Shown in pieces: positions 1 through 9,280 of a DNA stretch of 64,000 nucleotides (the first letter of the stretch is position 1; every line of letters starts with the position of its first letter). The DNA is from Pseudomonadota bacterium (lineage in GTDB: Bacteria; Pseudomonadota; Alphaproteobacteria; Rhizobiales; Xanthobacteraceae): positions 16,484 to 80,483 of the forward strand of contig JAGXAJ010000008.1 in assembly GCA_018971625.1 (NCBI GenBank), written 5' to 3'. A model generated the notes under the pieces. It was not told the origin of the DNA. It was given only the letters and a program-made list of their open reading frames with translations, and made no database searches. The position numbers were made by a program, and so were the translations under genes.

Positions 1-298
1 TTATGTGCTGGCGGGGCTCGGCGCCTGCACCTCAATCACGATGCGGATGTATGCCGACCGCAAATCGCTGCCGCTGGACCGCGTAATGGTGACGCTAAAC
101 CATAGCAGGATCCACGCGGAAGACTGCGCCGAATGCGAAACCAAGGCTGGCATGCTCGATCAGTTCGATCGCGTGATTTCGATGGAGGGCGCGCTCGACG
201 CCGATCAGCGCAAGCGACTATTGGAAATCGCCGACAAGTGCCCGGTGCACCGCACCCTCACCTCGAAAGTTCATATCGTGACCAAGGCTGCGGATTGA
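1..298 (+). CDS. OsmC family protein, 5' truncated by window edge
   Basis: Frame reads ..[28 protein letters not shown], the OsmC/Ohr-type C-terminal half with the conserved GACTS and CPVH motifs. Confidence 0.85.
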   Translation, partial: YVLAGLGACTSITMRMYADRKSLPLDRVMVTLNHSRIHAEDCAECETKAGMLDQFDRVISMEGALDADQRKRLLEIADKCPVHRTLTSKVHIVTKAAD

Positions 299-301
299 CG
301 C

Positions 302-1366
302 TCAAGCCGACATCGACGCCAACGGCCGGACCCGCAGCGCGCCGCGCAGACCGATGGCAGTGCCCAGGAAAATTCCGGCAACCGCGACGAACGACGCCAG
401 CGCCAGCGTAGAAATGCCCGTCAGGCCCTGCCCGACCGAACATCCGAGCGCGGTCGCGCCGCCCACGCCCATCAGCACTGCGCCGGAAACCGAGCGCAGC
501 ATGTGTTGCGGCGAGCTATAGCCTTCCCAACGAAAGCGCTGCGTCGCCAGCGCAGTCACCAGGCTGCCGGCGAACACGCCCGCAACGGTGACGATGCCGA
601 AGTTCAGCGTCAAGCCGGTCGACAGCATCTGATATTGCAGGGTGTCAGCGATCGGCGCGATGAAAGTCAGTGAGGTCACCGGCGTCGGATTGAATTCGTC
701 GGCGCCGAGATAGCCGGTGGCATACCACCCCGCGGCGATCAGCAGGCCAACGATCAGACCGGCGGCGATCTGCCCCCAGGCGCGCTGGAACGGCGCATGC
801 GAAAACGCAAAGATGATAAACGCGGCGCTGATGATCGGCGCGGCCAGTGAGCGCGCGAAAGTCTCGCTGACACCGAGCTTTGCAATCAGCGCCGGCATCG
901 AGGTCGCGCTGGCCGTTATTTGCGTCAATTGCAGCAGTTCGATCCGCCCTGGCGCGATCAGGCCCTTCAGCGTCACTTCGGCCGCAATGCCGAGCACGAT
1001 CACCGCGACCAGCGAACGCAGGTTGCCGCGTCCGAGCAGAATCAACGCGCGCGAGCCGCAGCCATTCGACAACACCATGCCGTAACCGAACAAGATCCCG
1101 CCGACAAACATCAGCGGCGCCGAAAACGTCGGCTGCAGGTAAATCGATTTCCCCAGATCGACCACTTGCCGCATGGCCAGCAGCTGGGTCGCGGCTATCG
1201 CGACGCCCATCGCCAGCGCATAGGTTCGCACCAGCCGGCTGTCGCCTTGGGCCCACCATCCGCGCAGACTGCTCATCAGGCAAAACCCGCTCAACAGTCC
1301 GACCGCGCCATAGACGAGGCCGATCAAAAGACCGGCGAGGATTACGATATTGGCGGCGGATGGCAT
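302..1366 (-). CDS. YeeE/YedE family (thiosulfate/sulfur transporter-like) membrane protein
   Basis: 354 aa polytopic ORF with repeated G-rich motifs (GGILFGYGMVLSNGCGSRALILLGRGN; GVGGATALGCSVGQGLTGIS) typical of YeeE/YedE. Confidence 0.85.
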   Translation of the reverse strand: MPSAANIVILAGLLIGLVYGAVGLLSGFCLMSSLRGWWAQGDSRLVRTYALAMGVAIAATQLLAMRQVVDLGKSIYLQPTFSAPLMFVGGILFGYGMVLSNGCGSRALILLGRGNLRSLVAVIVLGIAAEVTLKGLIAPGRIELLQLTQITASATSMPALIAKLGVSETFARSLAAPIISAAFIIFAFSHAPFQRAWGQIAAGLIVGLLIAAGWYATGYLGADEFNPTPVTSLTFIAPIADTLQYQMLSTGLTLNFGIVTVAGVFAGSLVTALATQRFRWEGYSSPQHMLRSVSGAVLMGVGGATALGCSVGQGLTGISTLALASFVAVAGIFLGTAIGLRGALRVRPLASMSA

Positions 1367-1528
1367 GATTGATTCCCTTGAACTGGCTTACGTCATTGCT
1401 GTGCAGCGAAGCGATGAAGCAATCCAGCTCTTTCCTTGCAGCTCCGGATTGCGTTCGCGGAGCCTGTCATCGGGCGGGCATTCGCCCGATCCGTTGGCTT
1501 GCAATAACTGCTTCCACAAACTTTTGGC

Positions 1529-2554
1529 CTAAGCCGGCCGCAGGATCACGCGGTCGCGTGAAGAACCGGCGACCGCGATAAAGGCCGCTTTCGCCTGCTC
1601 CAGCGGATAGATGGCGCTGGCCTTGATCGGAAATGGCTTCAAATGACCGCCGGCAAATCCGGGACCCAGTTCCCGCAGTATCGCGCCGGTCGCGACAGAC
1701 GACAGCGCCAACGTATCGATCCCGACATAAGTATGTTGCCCGCGGTAAAATTCCAGGATGTTGAACGGCACGGTCCGCTCGATGGTCGCGATCAGGATCT
1801 GCCGGCCGTACAAGGCCAGCGATTTATGTGCAGCCTGGAAATAGGGATCACCCACCGTGTTGAAGACGATGTCGGCCCCCTTGTTCGCTGTCAGTTCGCG
1901 TACCCTCGCCGCCACGTCGCTCGCGGACGCATCGATCATCTCGACCGCCGAATTGGCGTGACCCTCGTAGCGCTCATTCTTGCGCACCACGCCGATCACG
2001 CGCGCGCCATGCCACGTCGCGATCTGCACCGCGGCCTGACCGACCTTGCCGTTGACGCCCAATACAAGCACGGTCTCGCCGGACCTTGGCATGCCGGCGC
2101 GGCGCAAGCCTTCCAACGCGGTGACAAAGGGAACGCCGATGCCGGCGGCTTCCTCCCACGACAGGCCGGTCGGTTTTTCCACCACCGCATCGGCCTCTAC
2201 CGGCAGATGCGTGGCGTGGGTGCCGTCGCGCCTGATGCCGAGATCGCCCGAAGAGCCGAATACTTCGCGTCCGATCCAGCCCTCGGGTCCGTCGATCACG
2301 ACACCTGAATAATCGCGGCCCGGCGTCCGCGGAAATACCGCATAGGGCATCAGTCCGGTCGCCGCCTTGATGTCGGACGGATTGACCGCCGCCGCCTTGA
2401 TCTCGATCAGCACCTGATCGCCGGTACGCGACAGAGCATGCCGCTCGATCACCGGCTCAATCGAAGCCGGATCGGCCGCCTTCGCCAGCAGGCGTACGCA
2501 GCGTGCTTCGGCGGACTGCGATTTGGTTTCCGGGTTTTTGGAAGGTGAGTTCAT
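1529..2554 (-). CDS. zinc-binding alcohol dehydrogenase / quinone oxidoreductase family protein
   Basis: 341 aa MDR-family ORF; AAVNPSDIKAATG, PGRDYSGVV, VLVLGVNGKVGQAAVQIA. Confidence 0.85.
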   Translation of the reverse strand: MNSPSKNPETKSQSAEARCVRLLAKAADPASIEPVIERHALSRTGDQVLIEIKAAAVNPSDIKAATGLMPYAVFPRTPGRDYSGVVIDGPEGWIGREVFGSSGDLGIRRDGTHATHLPVEADAVVEKPTGLSWEEAAGIGVPFVTALEGLRRAGMPRSGETVLVLGVNGKVGQAAVQIATWHGARVIGVVRKNERYEGHANSAVEMIDASASDVAARVRELTANKGADIVFNTVGDPYFQAAHKSLALYGRQILIATIERTVPFNILEFYRGQHTYVGIDTLALSSVATGAILRELGPGFAGGHLKPFPIKASAIYPLEQAKAAFIAVAGSSRDRVILRPA

Positions 2555-2657
2555 TTAGGGTTTCGAAGCTTTGAGAACTGACTTTTGACGCCCACGACTA
2601 ACCTGAAGCTCCGTTAGTTCAAGAGGCCTTTCGTAGTAAACTTGCTGGCTGCAATAG

Positions 2658-3008
2658 TTAATCCGATGAGTGCGCCGCACGGGACCGCGGATGTGGAGAT
2701 CGCCGGCCTGAAAGCTGCCGAAGCGCCTCGAGATCGCCCTTGATGAAGGCTTCCTCCTTCGCCCGGCTCCACTTCTTCAGCTTGCGTTCATTCTCGACGG
2801 CATCGGTAATGCGATCGAACCATTGAGAGTAGACCAGCGTCACCGGTCTACGCGTTGCGGTGTAGCCGCCGAGTGCACCAGCATTATGCTGGGCCATTCT
2901 GATCTCCAACGCAGCCCGCGTAGTCCCGACGTAATAGCTACCGTCGGAGCAACGAAGAATGTAGAGAAAGGCGCCTTCAGTCACGTTCGCTACCTTGCCG
3001 CATAACAA
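2658..3008 (-). CDS. GIY-YIG nuclease family protein
   Basis: FLYILRCSDGSYYVGTT..RMAQHNAG..A..ENERKLKKWSRAKKEA-type motif of the UPF0213/GIY-YIG family. Confidence 0.85.
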   Translation of the reverse strand: MLCGKVANVTEGAFLYILRCSDGSYYVGTTRAALEIRMAQHNAGALGGYTATRRPVTLVYSQWFDRITDAVENERKLKKWSRAKEEAFIKGDLEALRQLSGRRSPHPRSRAAHSSD

Positions 3009-3009
3009 C

Positions 3010-3110
3010 CCTCATCCTGAGGAGCGGCGCTTGCGCCGCGTCTCGAAGGATGGGCCTCACGCGCAGCCCATGGTTCGAGACGGCGCTCGCGCGCCTCCTC
3101 ACCATGAGGG
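3010..3110. repeat. dispersed intergenic palindromic repeat, family I (CTCATCCTGAGGAGC..TCGAAGGATGG..CTCCTCA..ATGAGG)
   Basis: Long imperfect inverted repeat; related copy at 6720-6828. Confidence 0.75.
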
Positions 3111-3122
3111 AGAACAAAGGAA

Positions 3123-3695
3123 TTATCCCTTTGGCCGCTTGTCGTAAACACGCTTGGCCTTGCCGAGCGAACGTTCCAGTGTTTCCGGCGCGACGGCCCG
3201 AACCTGCGCGGTGATGCCGATGGTGTTTTTGATGAAGCTCGAGACGTTCTCGGCATGAACCACGAGGCCGCTGCCGTCCCAGCTCTCGGGGCAAGCTTCG
3301 GCCAACACCGTCATCTCGTCGAGGTGGCCTTCCCGCGTCAGCTCGATGATGAAATGGCCGCCACACCAGTCGGTCGTGAGCAGCGCCTCCTCGATCTGGG
3401 TCAGGAACATATTGACGCCAAGCAGGATGATCATGTCGTCGGAACGCCCGGTAACCTTTTCCATGCGCCGCATACCCGGCCGTGCGGTGCCTGGCAACAG
3501 CCGCGTGAGATCGCGGGTGCGATAGCGGATGATTGGAAACGCTTCCTTGTGCGCGACGTTGTCGTAGGCATGTTTGACCGACCACGCCAGACGCTTGGTC
3601 TGAAGCGCCATGATCGCATCACGCGAGGCACGCTCGGTCTCGTCCATCTCGGCGCGATAGGTGCTACTCTTCACCTGCGATTTCGTCGAAGCCAT
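3123..3695 (-). pseudogene. paaK: phenylacetate-CoA ligase remnant with in-frame internal deletion of the AMP-binding core
   Basis: N-terminal PaaK segment (ASRDAIMALQTKRLAWSVKHAYDNV) fused directly to the C-terminal segment (KEAFPIIRYRTRDLTRLLPGTARPGMRRMEKVTGRSDDMI); P-loop and central domain absent; conserved RGVNVFP changed to LGVNMFL. Confidence 0.8.
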
Positions 3696-3713
3696 CGCGC
3701 GTTCCCCCTTAGC

Positions 3714-4175
3714 CTATTTTTCTTTTGCTGTGCCCGGGCCTGGCAGCCATGTCCCGGGAATGGTGCGGGAATGGCCGCGGAACTCGGCGATCACGACGTC
3801 GTTGGCGGTGACGCGGATGTCATAAATTCCGGAACGGCCGCTACGCGAGATTTCCCGCGCGGTCGCGATCAGCCTGTCGCCCAGCTTGCCGGGCTTGATG
3901 AAGGTGATCTGACACTGCGCCGCGACAGCGCGCTCGTTGTGCGAATTGCAGGCAAAAGCAAAGGCGGAGTCGGCGAGCAGGAAGATGAACCCGCCATGCG
4001 CGATGCGCTGGCCGTTCACCATATGCGGCTGCACCGTCATGGTCAGGGTTGCCTGTCCGGCCCGGATATCGACGATCTCCATGCCGAGGCTGGAACTCGC
4101 ATCGTCCTCCGCCCACATTGCGTCGGCGCAGGCGCGTGCAATCTGGTCCGGCGAAAGCGTGGCTGTGACGTTCAC
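3714..4175 (-). CDS. paaI: hydroxyphenylacetyl-CoA thioesterase PaaI
   Basis: Hotdog thioesterase: NGQRIAHGGFIFLLADSAFAFACNSHN, in the paa cluster. Confidence 0.9.
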   Translation of the reverse strand: MNVTATLSPDQIARACADAMWAEDDASSSLGMEIVDIRAGQATLTMTVQPHMVNGQRIAHGGFIFLLADSAFAFACNSHNERAVAAQCQITFIKPGKLGDRLIATAREISRSGRSGIYDIRVTANDVVIAEFRGHSRTIPGTWLPGPGTAKEK

Positions 4176-4226
4176 TACGGCCTCCCTGTCGCCCAGGCTC
4201 GTTGAAGCAAGGCTCGCACTACTATC

Positions 4227-5309
4227 TTACACGTGGTCGTAATCCACCACGACCTTTTCCGATACCGGCCGGGCCTGGCAAGTCAGAATAAATCCCGCCT
4301 TCAGCTCCCACGGCTCCAGCGAATAGTTCACGTCCATCCGCGCATCGCCCTCGACCAGCCTGGCGCGGCAGGTCGAGCACATGCCGCCCTTGCAGGCGAA
4401 CGGCAGATCCATGCCCGCGCGCAAGGCGGCGTCGAGAATGGATTCGCCCTCGGCCACCGGCACCTCACGGCGCTTGCCGTCGATGACCAGCGAGGCTATC
4501 GCCTTCGCCGGCGCGGAGGGGGCGATAGCAGCCTTCGGACGCGGCTTGCCGCCGAGACCCGAGACGAAACGCTCGACATGAATGCGGTCCTCAGCGACGC
4601 CGATATCGCGGCAGGTTGCTTCGATATCCTCGCTCATGCCGGGGGGGCCGCAGATAAAGACGTGATCGACGCTCGACGCCGGCACCAACGAGCGCAGTAG
4701 CACGCGGACCTTCTCGCCACCCAGTCGGCCGTGCAGGATCGGGATATCCTGCTCCTCGCCCGAGATGACATGGAAGATCGAGAGCCGCTGCATGAAGCGA
4801 TCTTTCAGCTCTTCCAGCGCTTCGCCGAACAGCACGCGGCCAGTCGAACGGTTGCCATAGAACAGGAAGAACCGGCTATGCGGCTCCCGCGCCAGCACGC
4901 CTTTGACGATCGACAGGATCGGCGTGATGCCGGAGCCCGCGGCGAAGCCGACATAGATCCGTGCCTGGTCCGGTGCGTGCGCGATGCCGAAGCGGCCGGT
5001 CGGCGTCATCACGTCGAGCTCGTCGCCGGCCTGCAATTCATCGGCGGCCCAGCTCGAAAATGCGCCGCCGTCGATCTTCTTCACCGCGATGCGCAGTTCG
5101 CCGTCGTCAGGACCGGAGCAGATCGAATAGGAACGGCGTATTTCCTCGCCGTCCATCGTAGTGCGCAGGGTCAGGTACTGGCCGGGAGCGAAGCTGTAAT
5201 CCTCAGTGAGTTCGCTGGGGATCGCAAAGGTCAGCGATATCGCATCGGCGGATTCGCGGCGCACATCATTGACGGCCAAACGGTGGAAGCGTGGGGTTGC
5301 CGACGACAT
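4227..5309 (-). CDS. paaE: 1,2-phenylacetyl-CoA epoxidase subunit PaaE (ferredoxin reductase-like)
   Basis: FNR-type FAD/NAD domain plus C-terminal 2Fe-2S (CKGGMCSTCRARL); start placed at MSSATPRFHRL because the longer ORF runs into a dispersed repeat. Confidence 0.9.
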   Translation of the reverse strand: MSSATPRFHRLAVNDVRRESADAISLTFAIPSELTEDYSFAPGQYLTLRTTMDGEEIRRSYSICSGPDDGELRIAVKKIDGGAFSSWAADELQAGDELDVMTPTGRFGIAHAPDQARIYVGFAAGSGITPILSIVKGVLAREPHSRFFLFYGNRSTGRVLFGEALEELKDRFMQRLSIFHVISGEEQDIPILHGRLGGEKVRVLLRSLVPASSVDHVFICGPPGMSEDIEATCRDIGVAEDRIHVERFVSGLGGKPRPKAAIAPSAPAKAIASLVIDGKRREVPVAEGESILDAALRAGMDLPFACKGGMCSTCRARLVEGDARMDVNYSLEPWELKAGFILTCQARPVSEKVVVDYDHV

Positions 5310-5324
5310 CAGTTGTTTTCCATC

Positions 5325-5406
5325 GTCATTGCGAGGAGCGGAGCGACGAAGCAATCCAGAGCCGCATTTGCAGCCCCTGGATTGCTTCGCTTCGCTCGCA
5401 ATGACG
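5325..5406. repeat. dispersed intergenic palindromic repeat, family II (CGTCATTGCGAG..GAAGCAATCCAG..TGGATTGCTTCGCTTCGCTCGCAATGACG)
   Basis: Long inverted repeat; second good copy at 22606-22680, degraded copy about 1391-1450. Confidence 0.85.
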
Positions 5407-5420
5407 GCATGGGACCAATC

Positions 5421-5924
5421 TCAGTGACACTTGAAATAATCAAAGGGTTCGCGGCAGCTCCTGCAGCGCCACAACGCCTTGCACGAGGTCGAGCCGAATT
5501 CGGACAACACTTCGGTATCGCCGGAGCCGCATTGCGGGCACGCCACCTGCTGCTTGCCGAACAGCGCGCGGCGCAAGTGTGAGGCCTGCGGCGGCGCGAT
5601 GCCGTATTCCCGGAGCTTGCGGCGGCCTTCCTCGCTCATCCAGTCGGTGGTCCAGGCCGGCGACAGCACGGTGCGGATTTTCGGGCGCCCGATGCCGGCA
5701 CGTTCCAGCGCGAGTTCGATCTCGAACGCAATCATGTGCATCGCCGGACAGCCGGAATAGGTCGGCGTGATCGCAACCTCGACACGGCCGTCGCTCACCA
5801 CAACGTCGCGCAACACGCCGAGATCGGCGATCGTCAGTACCGGGATCTCCGGATCGACCACGCGCGCCGCCGCGTCCCAGGCGCGCCGGCGCAGTTCGGC
5901 ATCGTCGAGAGTGACGGCTACCAT
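5421..5924 (-). CDS. paaD: 1,2-phenylacetyl-CoA epoxidase subunit PaaD
   Basis: MIP18/SufT-like domain (VVDPEIPVLTIADLGVLRDV) and C-terminal CPQCGSGDTEVLSEFGSTSCKALWRCRSCREPFDYFKCH; start at 5924 rather than the longer ORF. Confidence 0.9.
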   Translation of the reverse strand: MVAVTLDDAELRRRAWDAAARVVDPEIPVLTIADLGVLRDVVVSDGRVEVAITPTYSGCPAMHMIAFEIELALERAGIGRPKIRTVLSPAWTTDWMSEEGRRKLREYGIAPPQASHLRRALFGKQQVACPQCGSGDTEVLSEFGSTSCKALWRCRSCREPFDYFKCH

Positions 5925-6694
5925 GTCGCCCCCGGGAATGACCGCTGCATCGATTGCAATTCGCTGAGTAGATGGCCGAGATGCTCGCTGTGGCGGCCGT
6001 CGCGGCCGCCTTTTTGCATCCAGTCGTCGCTCGGCAAAGCAAGCGTCGCTTCGCTGACGACCGTGGTGATCGTCTTCAGCCACGGCGGACGCAGTGCGGT
6101 GGGGTCGATGACGATACCGCGATCGATCAGGCCGCGCTCGCTGTCGTCGATCGCGAACATCTCGCCGGTATAGGCCCAGAGACCGTCGATCGCGTTTTGC
6201 GCGCGGCGATGGCTTTCCTCGGTGCCGTCGCCGAGCCGGACGACCCATTCCGAGGAATGGCGGACGTGATAGGCGCTTTCCTTTTCGGACCTGGCCGCGA
6301 TCGCCGCCAAGGTCGTGTCACTCGACCGCACCATCCCGCGCCAATAGAGATCGGCGAACATCGCATAGAAAAACTGCCGCACCATGGTCTGGGCAAAATC
6401 GCCATTCGGCTGCTCTACCAGCAGCAGATTGCGGTATTGGCGTACATCGCGCAAATAGGCAAACTTGTCTTCGTCGTTACCCCTGCCTTCGACCTTTGCG
6501 GCGTAACCATAAAGCTCGCGCGCCTGCCCGAGCAGGTCGAGCCCCATATTGGCGAGCGCCATGTCCTCTTCCAGCATCGGCGCGTGGCCGCACCATTCCG
6601 ACAGCCGATGCCCGAGGATCAGCGCGTCGTCGGCCCGGCGCAGCGTGTAGAGCACCAGCGGCGTTTCCGAGACCTCGATCGATGCGACGGACAT
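5918..6694 (-). CDS. paaC: 1,2-phenylacetyl-CoA epoxidase subunit PaaC
   Basis: RRADDALILGHRLSEWCGHAPMLEEDMALANMGLDLLGQARELYGYAA; 7 nt overlap with paaD. Confidence 0.93.
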   Translation of the reverse strand: MSVASIEVSETPLVLYTLRRADDALILGHRLSEWCGHAPMLEEDMALANMGLDLLGQARELYGYAAKVEGRGNDEDKFAYLRDVRQYRNLLLVEQPNGDFAQTMVRQFFYAMFADLYWRGMVRSSDTTLAAIAARSEKESAYHVRHSSEWVVRLGDGTEESHRRAQNAIDGLWAYTGEMFAIDDSERGLIDRGIVIDPTALRPPWLKTITTVVSEATLALPSDDWMQKGGRDGRHSEHLGHLLSELQSMQRSFPGATW

Positions 6695-6719
6695 GGCTCT
6701 TGCTCGCTCAGTTTTCGGA

Positions 6720-6828
6720 CCTCATCCTGAGGAGCTTGCGCAGCAAGCGTCTCGAAGGATGGCAACAATGCAGTGTCTCGCGGCCATGCTTCGAGACGCG
6801 CGCCAAGAGCGCGCTCCTCAGGATGAGA
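6720..6828. repeat. dispersed intergenic palindromic repeat, family I, second copy
   Basis: CTCATCCTGAGGAGC ... CTCCTCAGGATGAG inverted repeat inside the paaB-paaC gap. Confidence 0.8.
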
Positions 6829-6844
6829 GGCCGGAAGAAAAACC

Positions 6845-7132
6845 TCACATGTGCCCGACTTCGTCCGGCACATCGTAGAAGGTCGGGTGCCGGTAAATCT
6901 TCGACTCCGCCGGTTCGAACATCATGCCCTTCTCGGACGGATCCGACGCGGTGATCGCGCTCGACGGCACCACCCAGATCGACAGGCCCTCGCCGCGCCG
7001 GGTATAGATGTCGCGCGCCGCCTGCAGCGCCAGCGTCGCGTCAGTCGCATGCAGCGAGCCGACATGCTTGTGGGCGAGGCCGTTGCGGCTACGGATGAAA
7101 ACTTCCCAGAGCGGAATGTTCGGCGTGGCCAT
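6845..7132 (-). CDS. paaB: 1,2-phenylacetyl-CoA epoxidase subunit PaaB
   Basis: PLWEVFIRSRNGLAHKHVGSLHATDATLALQAARDIYTRRGEGLSIWVVPS. Confidence 0.95.
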   Translation of the reverse strand: MATPNIPLWEVFIRSRNGLAHKHVGSLHATDATLALQAARDIYTRRGEGLSIWVVPSSAITASDPSEKGMMFEPAESKIYRHPTFYDVPDEVGHM

Positions 7133-7150
7133 TTCACTCTTCCCTCGATT

Positions 7151-8134
7151 CTATTCGGCAGCCTGCCTGAATTTGCGTTTTTCGGCATAGACGGCTGCAG
7201 CCTCGCGCACCCACGCGCCTTGCTCGTGCGCCTTGCGCCGCGCCGCCAGCCGCTCGCGGTTGCACGGGCCGTTACCGGCCAGCACCTGGTTGAACTCGGC
7301 CCAGTCGATCTCGCCACACTTCCAGTTGCCGTCGGCATTCTGTTTCATGCCGGGATCGGGAATGGTCAGGCCGAGGAACCGAGCCTGTGGTACCGTCGCA
7401 TCGACGAATTTCTGCCGGAGCTCGTCGTTGGAGAAGCGCTTGATCTTCCATTTGGTCGAGGTATCGCTGTGCTGGCTTGCCTTGTCGGGCGGGCCGAACA
7501 TCATCAGCACCGGCCACCACCAGCGATCGAGCGCGTTCTGCGCCATCGCCTTCTGCTCCGCGGTGCCGCGCGTCAAGGTCAGCATGATTTCAAAACCCTG
7601 GCGCTGATGAAAGGATTCTTCCTTGCAGACGCGAATCATCGCGCGCGCATAAGGACCATAGGAACAACGGCACAACGGAATCTGGTTCATGATCGCGGCG
7701 CCGTCTACCAGCCAGCCGATCGCGCCGATGTCGGCCCAGGTCAGCGTCGGATAGTTGAAGATCGAGGAATATTTTGCTTTCCCCGCCAGCATCATGTCGA
7801 CCAGCTCTTCGCGCGAGGTGCCGAGCGTCTCGGCCGCGGCGTAGAGATAGAGACCGTGGCCACACTCGTCCTGCACTTTTGCCAGCAGCGCGGCCTTGCG
7901 GCGCAGCGACGGTGCGCGCGTGATCCAGTTGCCTTCCGGCAGCATGCCGACAATTTCGGAATGGGCGTGCTGGGAAATCTGCCGGGTCAGCGTCTTGCGA
8001 TACGCAGCCGGCATCCAGTCATTCGGCTCGATGCGGTCGTCAGCGTCGATGCGCGCCTGAAACTGCGCCGCGCGGCCGGCATCTTCGACGTGGCGTTTTT
8101 CAGCGTCGGACGTGTTGAGCGCTTGGGTGTACAT
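7151..8134 (-). CDS. paaA: 1,2-phenylacetyl-CoA epoxidase catalytic subunit PaaA
   Basis: [49 protein letters not shown], di-iron EXXH motifs. Confidence 0.95.
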   Translation of the reverse strand: MYTQALNTSDAEKRHVEDAGRAAQFQARIDADDRIEPNDWMPAAYRKTLTRQISQHAHSEIVGMLPEGNWITRAPSLRRKAALLAKVQDECGHGLYLYAAAETLGTSREELVDMMLAGKAKYSSIFNYPTLTWADIGAIGWLVDGAAIMNQIPLCRCSYGPYARAMIRVCKEESFHQRQGFEIMLTLTRGTAEQKAMAQNALDRWWWPVLMMFGPPDKASQHSDTSTKWKIKRFSNDELRQKFVDATVPQARFLGLTIPDPGMKQNADGNWKCGEIDWAEFNQVLAGNGPCNRERLAARRKAHEQGAWVREAAAVYAEKRKFRQAAE

Positions 8135-8194
8135 GGCCGGCCTCTTGCGGACTCAATATATAACATAAAATTAGATACACAAGATATTATTGTA

Positions 8195-8218
8195 ACGTAT
8201 TTCAGTGACGTATTTCAG
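8195..8218. promoter_or_regulatory. direct repeat ACGTATTTCAG x2 (13 bp period) in the AT-rich paaX-paaA gap; candidate operator/promoter element
   Basis: acgtatttcagtgacgtatttcag read directly; lies in the only AT-rich gap of the cluster. Confidence 0.4.
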
Positions 8219-9087
8219 GCTTGGCTGAACCGACGCCCCAGATCGGCGCCAGCCTTTGGCAGCGGCCCGTTTTCGTTGCTGGCATTGGCGTCAAGCCATT
8301 GTTCGGACGCGGGAAGCAGTCGGCGATAGATCTCGCCGCAGAGTTTTCGCGCCGCCTTGCCCGGCCAATCCGCAGGTAACAGCGCGGTCGGCAGCAGTGG
8401 GTCGCGCAACACGACGCGGCGGTAATGGTGGATGAGCAGGATCCGCGCGGTAAAGGCATCGGTATCCGACAGGGTGCCCCGTTCCATCCACGCCCGCAGC
8501 GGCTCGAAGGTCTTGATGAATTTTGCGTAGGCATCGGCGGTGCGATCGAGCGGCCAGCTCTGGCTGAGCAGACGCCGCCCGCTGTCGTCTTCGGCGGAGA
8601 CCTCGAGGCGGATCGCGTTCGCGGCTTGCTCCGGCACGGGAACGCCCGAGGGCGCGACCCACACTCCCGGCAACGGGCTGCCGAAGCCCGCGTTCTTCAG
8701 CTCTTCGCGGGCAGCGTCACGGTCCTCGCTGGCCGGGATCAGCAACAGCTCAAAGCGTCCGGTCCAGTCGGACGGCGGCGGACCGTAGATGTGCGTCGTG
8801 GCGATGTCGAATGTCTGTCGCCCCTTTTTGACCAGCCGGTAAAAGCTGTTACGGCCGACCTTGCCGCGCTCGAGCCAGCCATCGGCGGCAAGCCGCGACA
8901 TCGCCGTGCGCACCACACCGCTGTCGATGTCCAGTCCCCTGAAGAATTCAAGGAGCGTGCCGAGCCAGACCGAGCCGCCGCGCGGCACGATCGCATCGCC
9001 GAAGACGGTGATGACAATGGAGCCGGTGCGCGAGGGTTCGCGCTTGAGTTGTTCGATGATGCGGTCAAGCGGCTTCGGCATCAGCAA
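8215..9087 (-). CDS. paaX: phenylacetic acid degradation transcriptional regulator PaaX
   Basis: RTGSIVITVFGDAIVPRGGSVWLGTLLEFFRGLDIDSGVVRTAMSRLAADGWLERGKVGRNSFYRL. Confidence 0.92.
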   Translation of the reverse strand: MLMPKPLDRIIEQLKREPSRTGSIVITVFGDAIVPRGGSVWLGTLLEFFRGLDIDSGVVRTAMSRLAADGWLERGKVGRNSFYRLVKKGRQTFDIATTHIYGPPPSDWTGRFELLLIPASEDRDAAREELKNAGFGSPLPGVWVAPSGVPVPEQAANAIRLEVSAEDDSGRRLLSQSWPLDRTADAYAKFIKTFEPLRAWMERGTLSDTDAFTARILLIHHYRRVVLRDPLLPTALLPADWPGKAARKLCGEIYRRLLPASEQWLDANASNENGPLPKAGADLGRRFSQA

Positions 9088-9254
9088 CGCATAGCGCGTT
9101 TCGCCGATTTAGAACAATGCGGGTGTTTGTGCTTAACGGTTCGCTGGCGCAACGTGCGAACAGGTCCCTGGACTGGCGCCGTGTCACGCCGCAGAGCGGC
9201 GTGACAGTGCGTCGAAGACGCGCTTTAGTTATCCTGGCAATGCAGTGCTCCGCC

Positions 9255-9280
9255 AAAAAAGGCCCGCCTAAGCGGACCTT
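9255..9280 (-). terminator. Rho-independent terminator downstream of the phasin gene
   Basis: Minus strand AAGGTCCGC-TTAG-GCGGGCCTT followed by TTTT: 9 bp stem, 4 nt loop, U-tract. Confidence 0.8.

Noticed and set aside
6851-8329. 492 aa plus-strand ORF
   Set aside because: Antisense to paaB/paaA; sequence is the usual high-GC shadow frame (Arg/His/Ala rich) with no recognisable domain
9182-9206. TGTCACGCCGC-AGA-GCGGCGTGACA hairpin
   Set aside because: Strong 11 bp stem but no U-tract and position between convergent-side noncoding sequence gives no clear role; not called as a terminator
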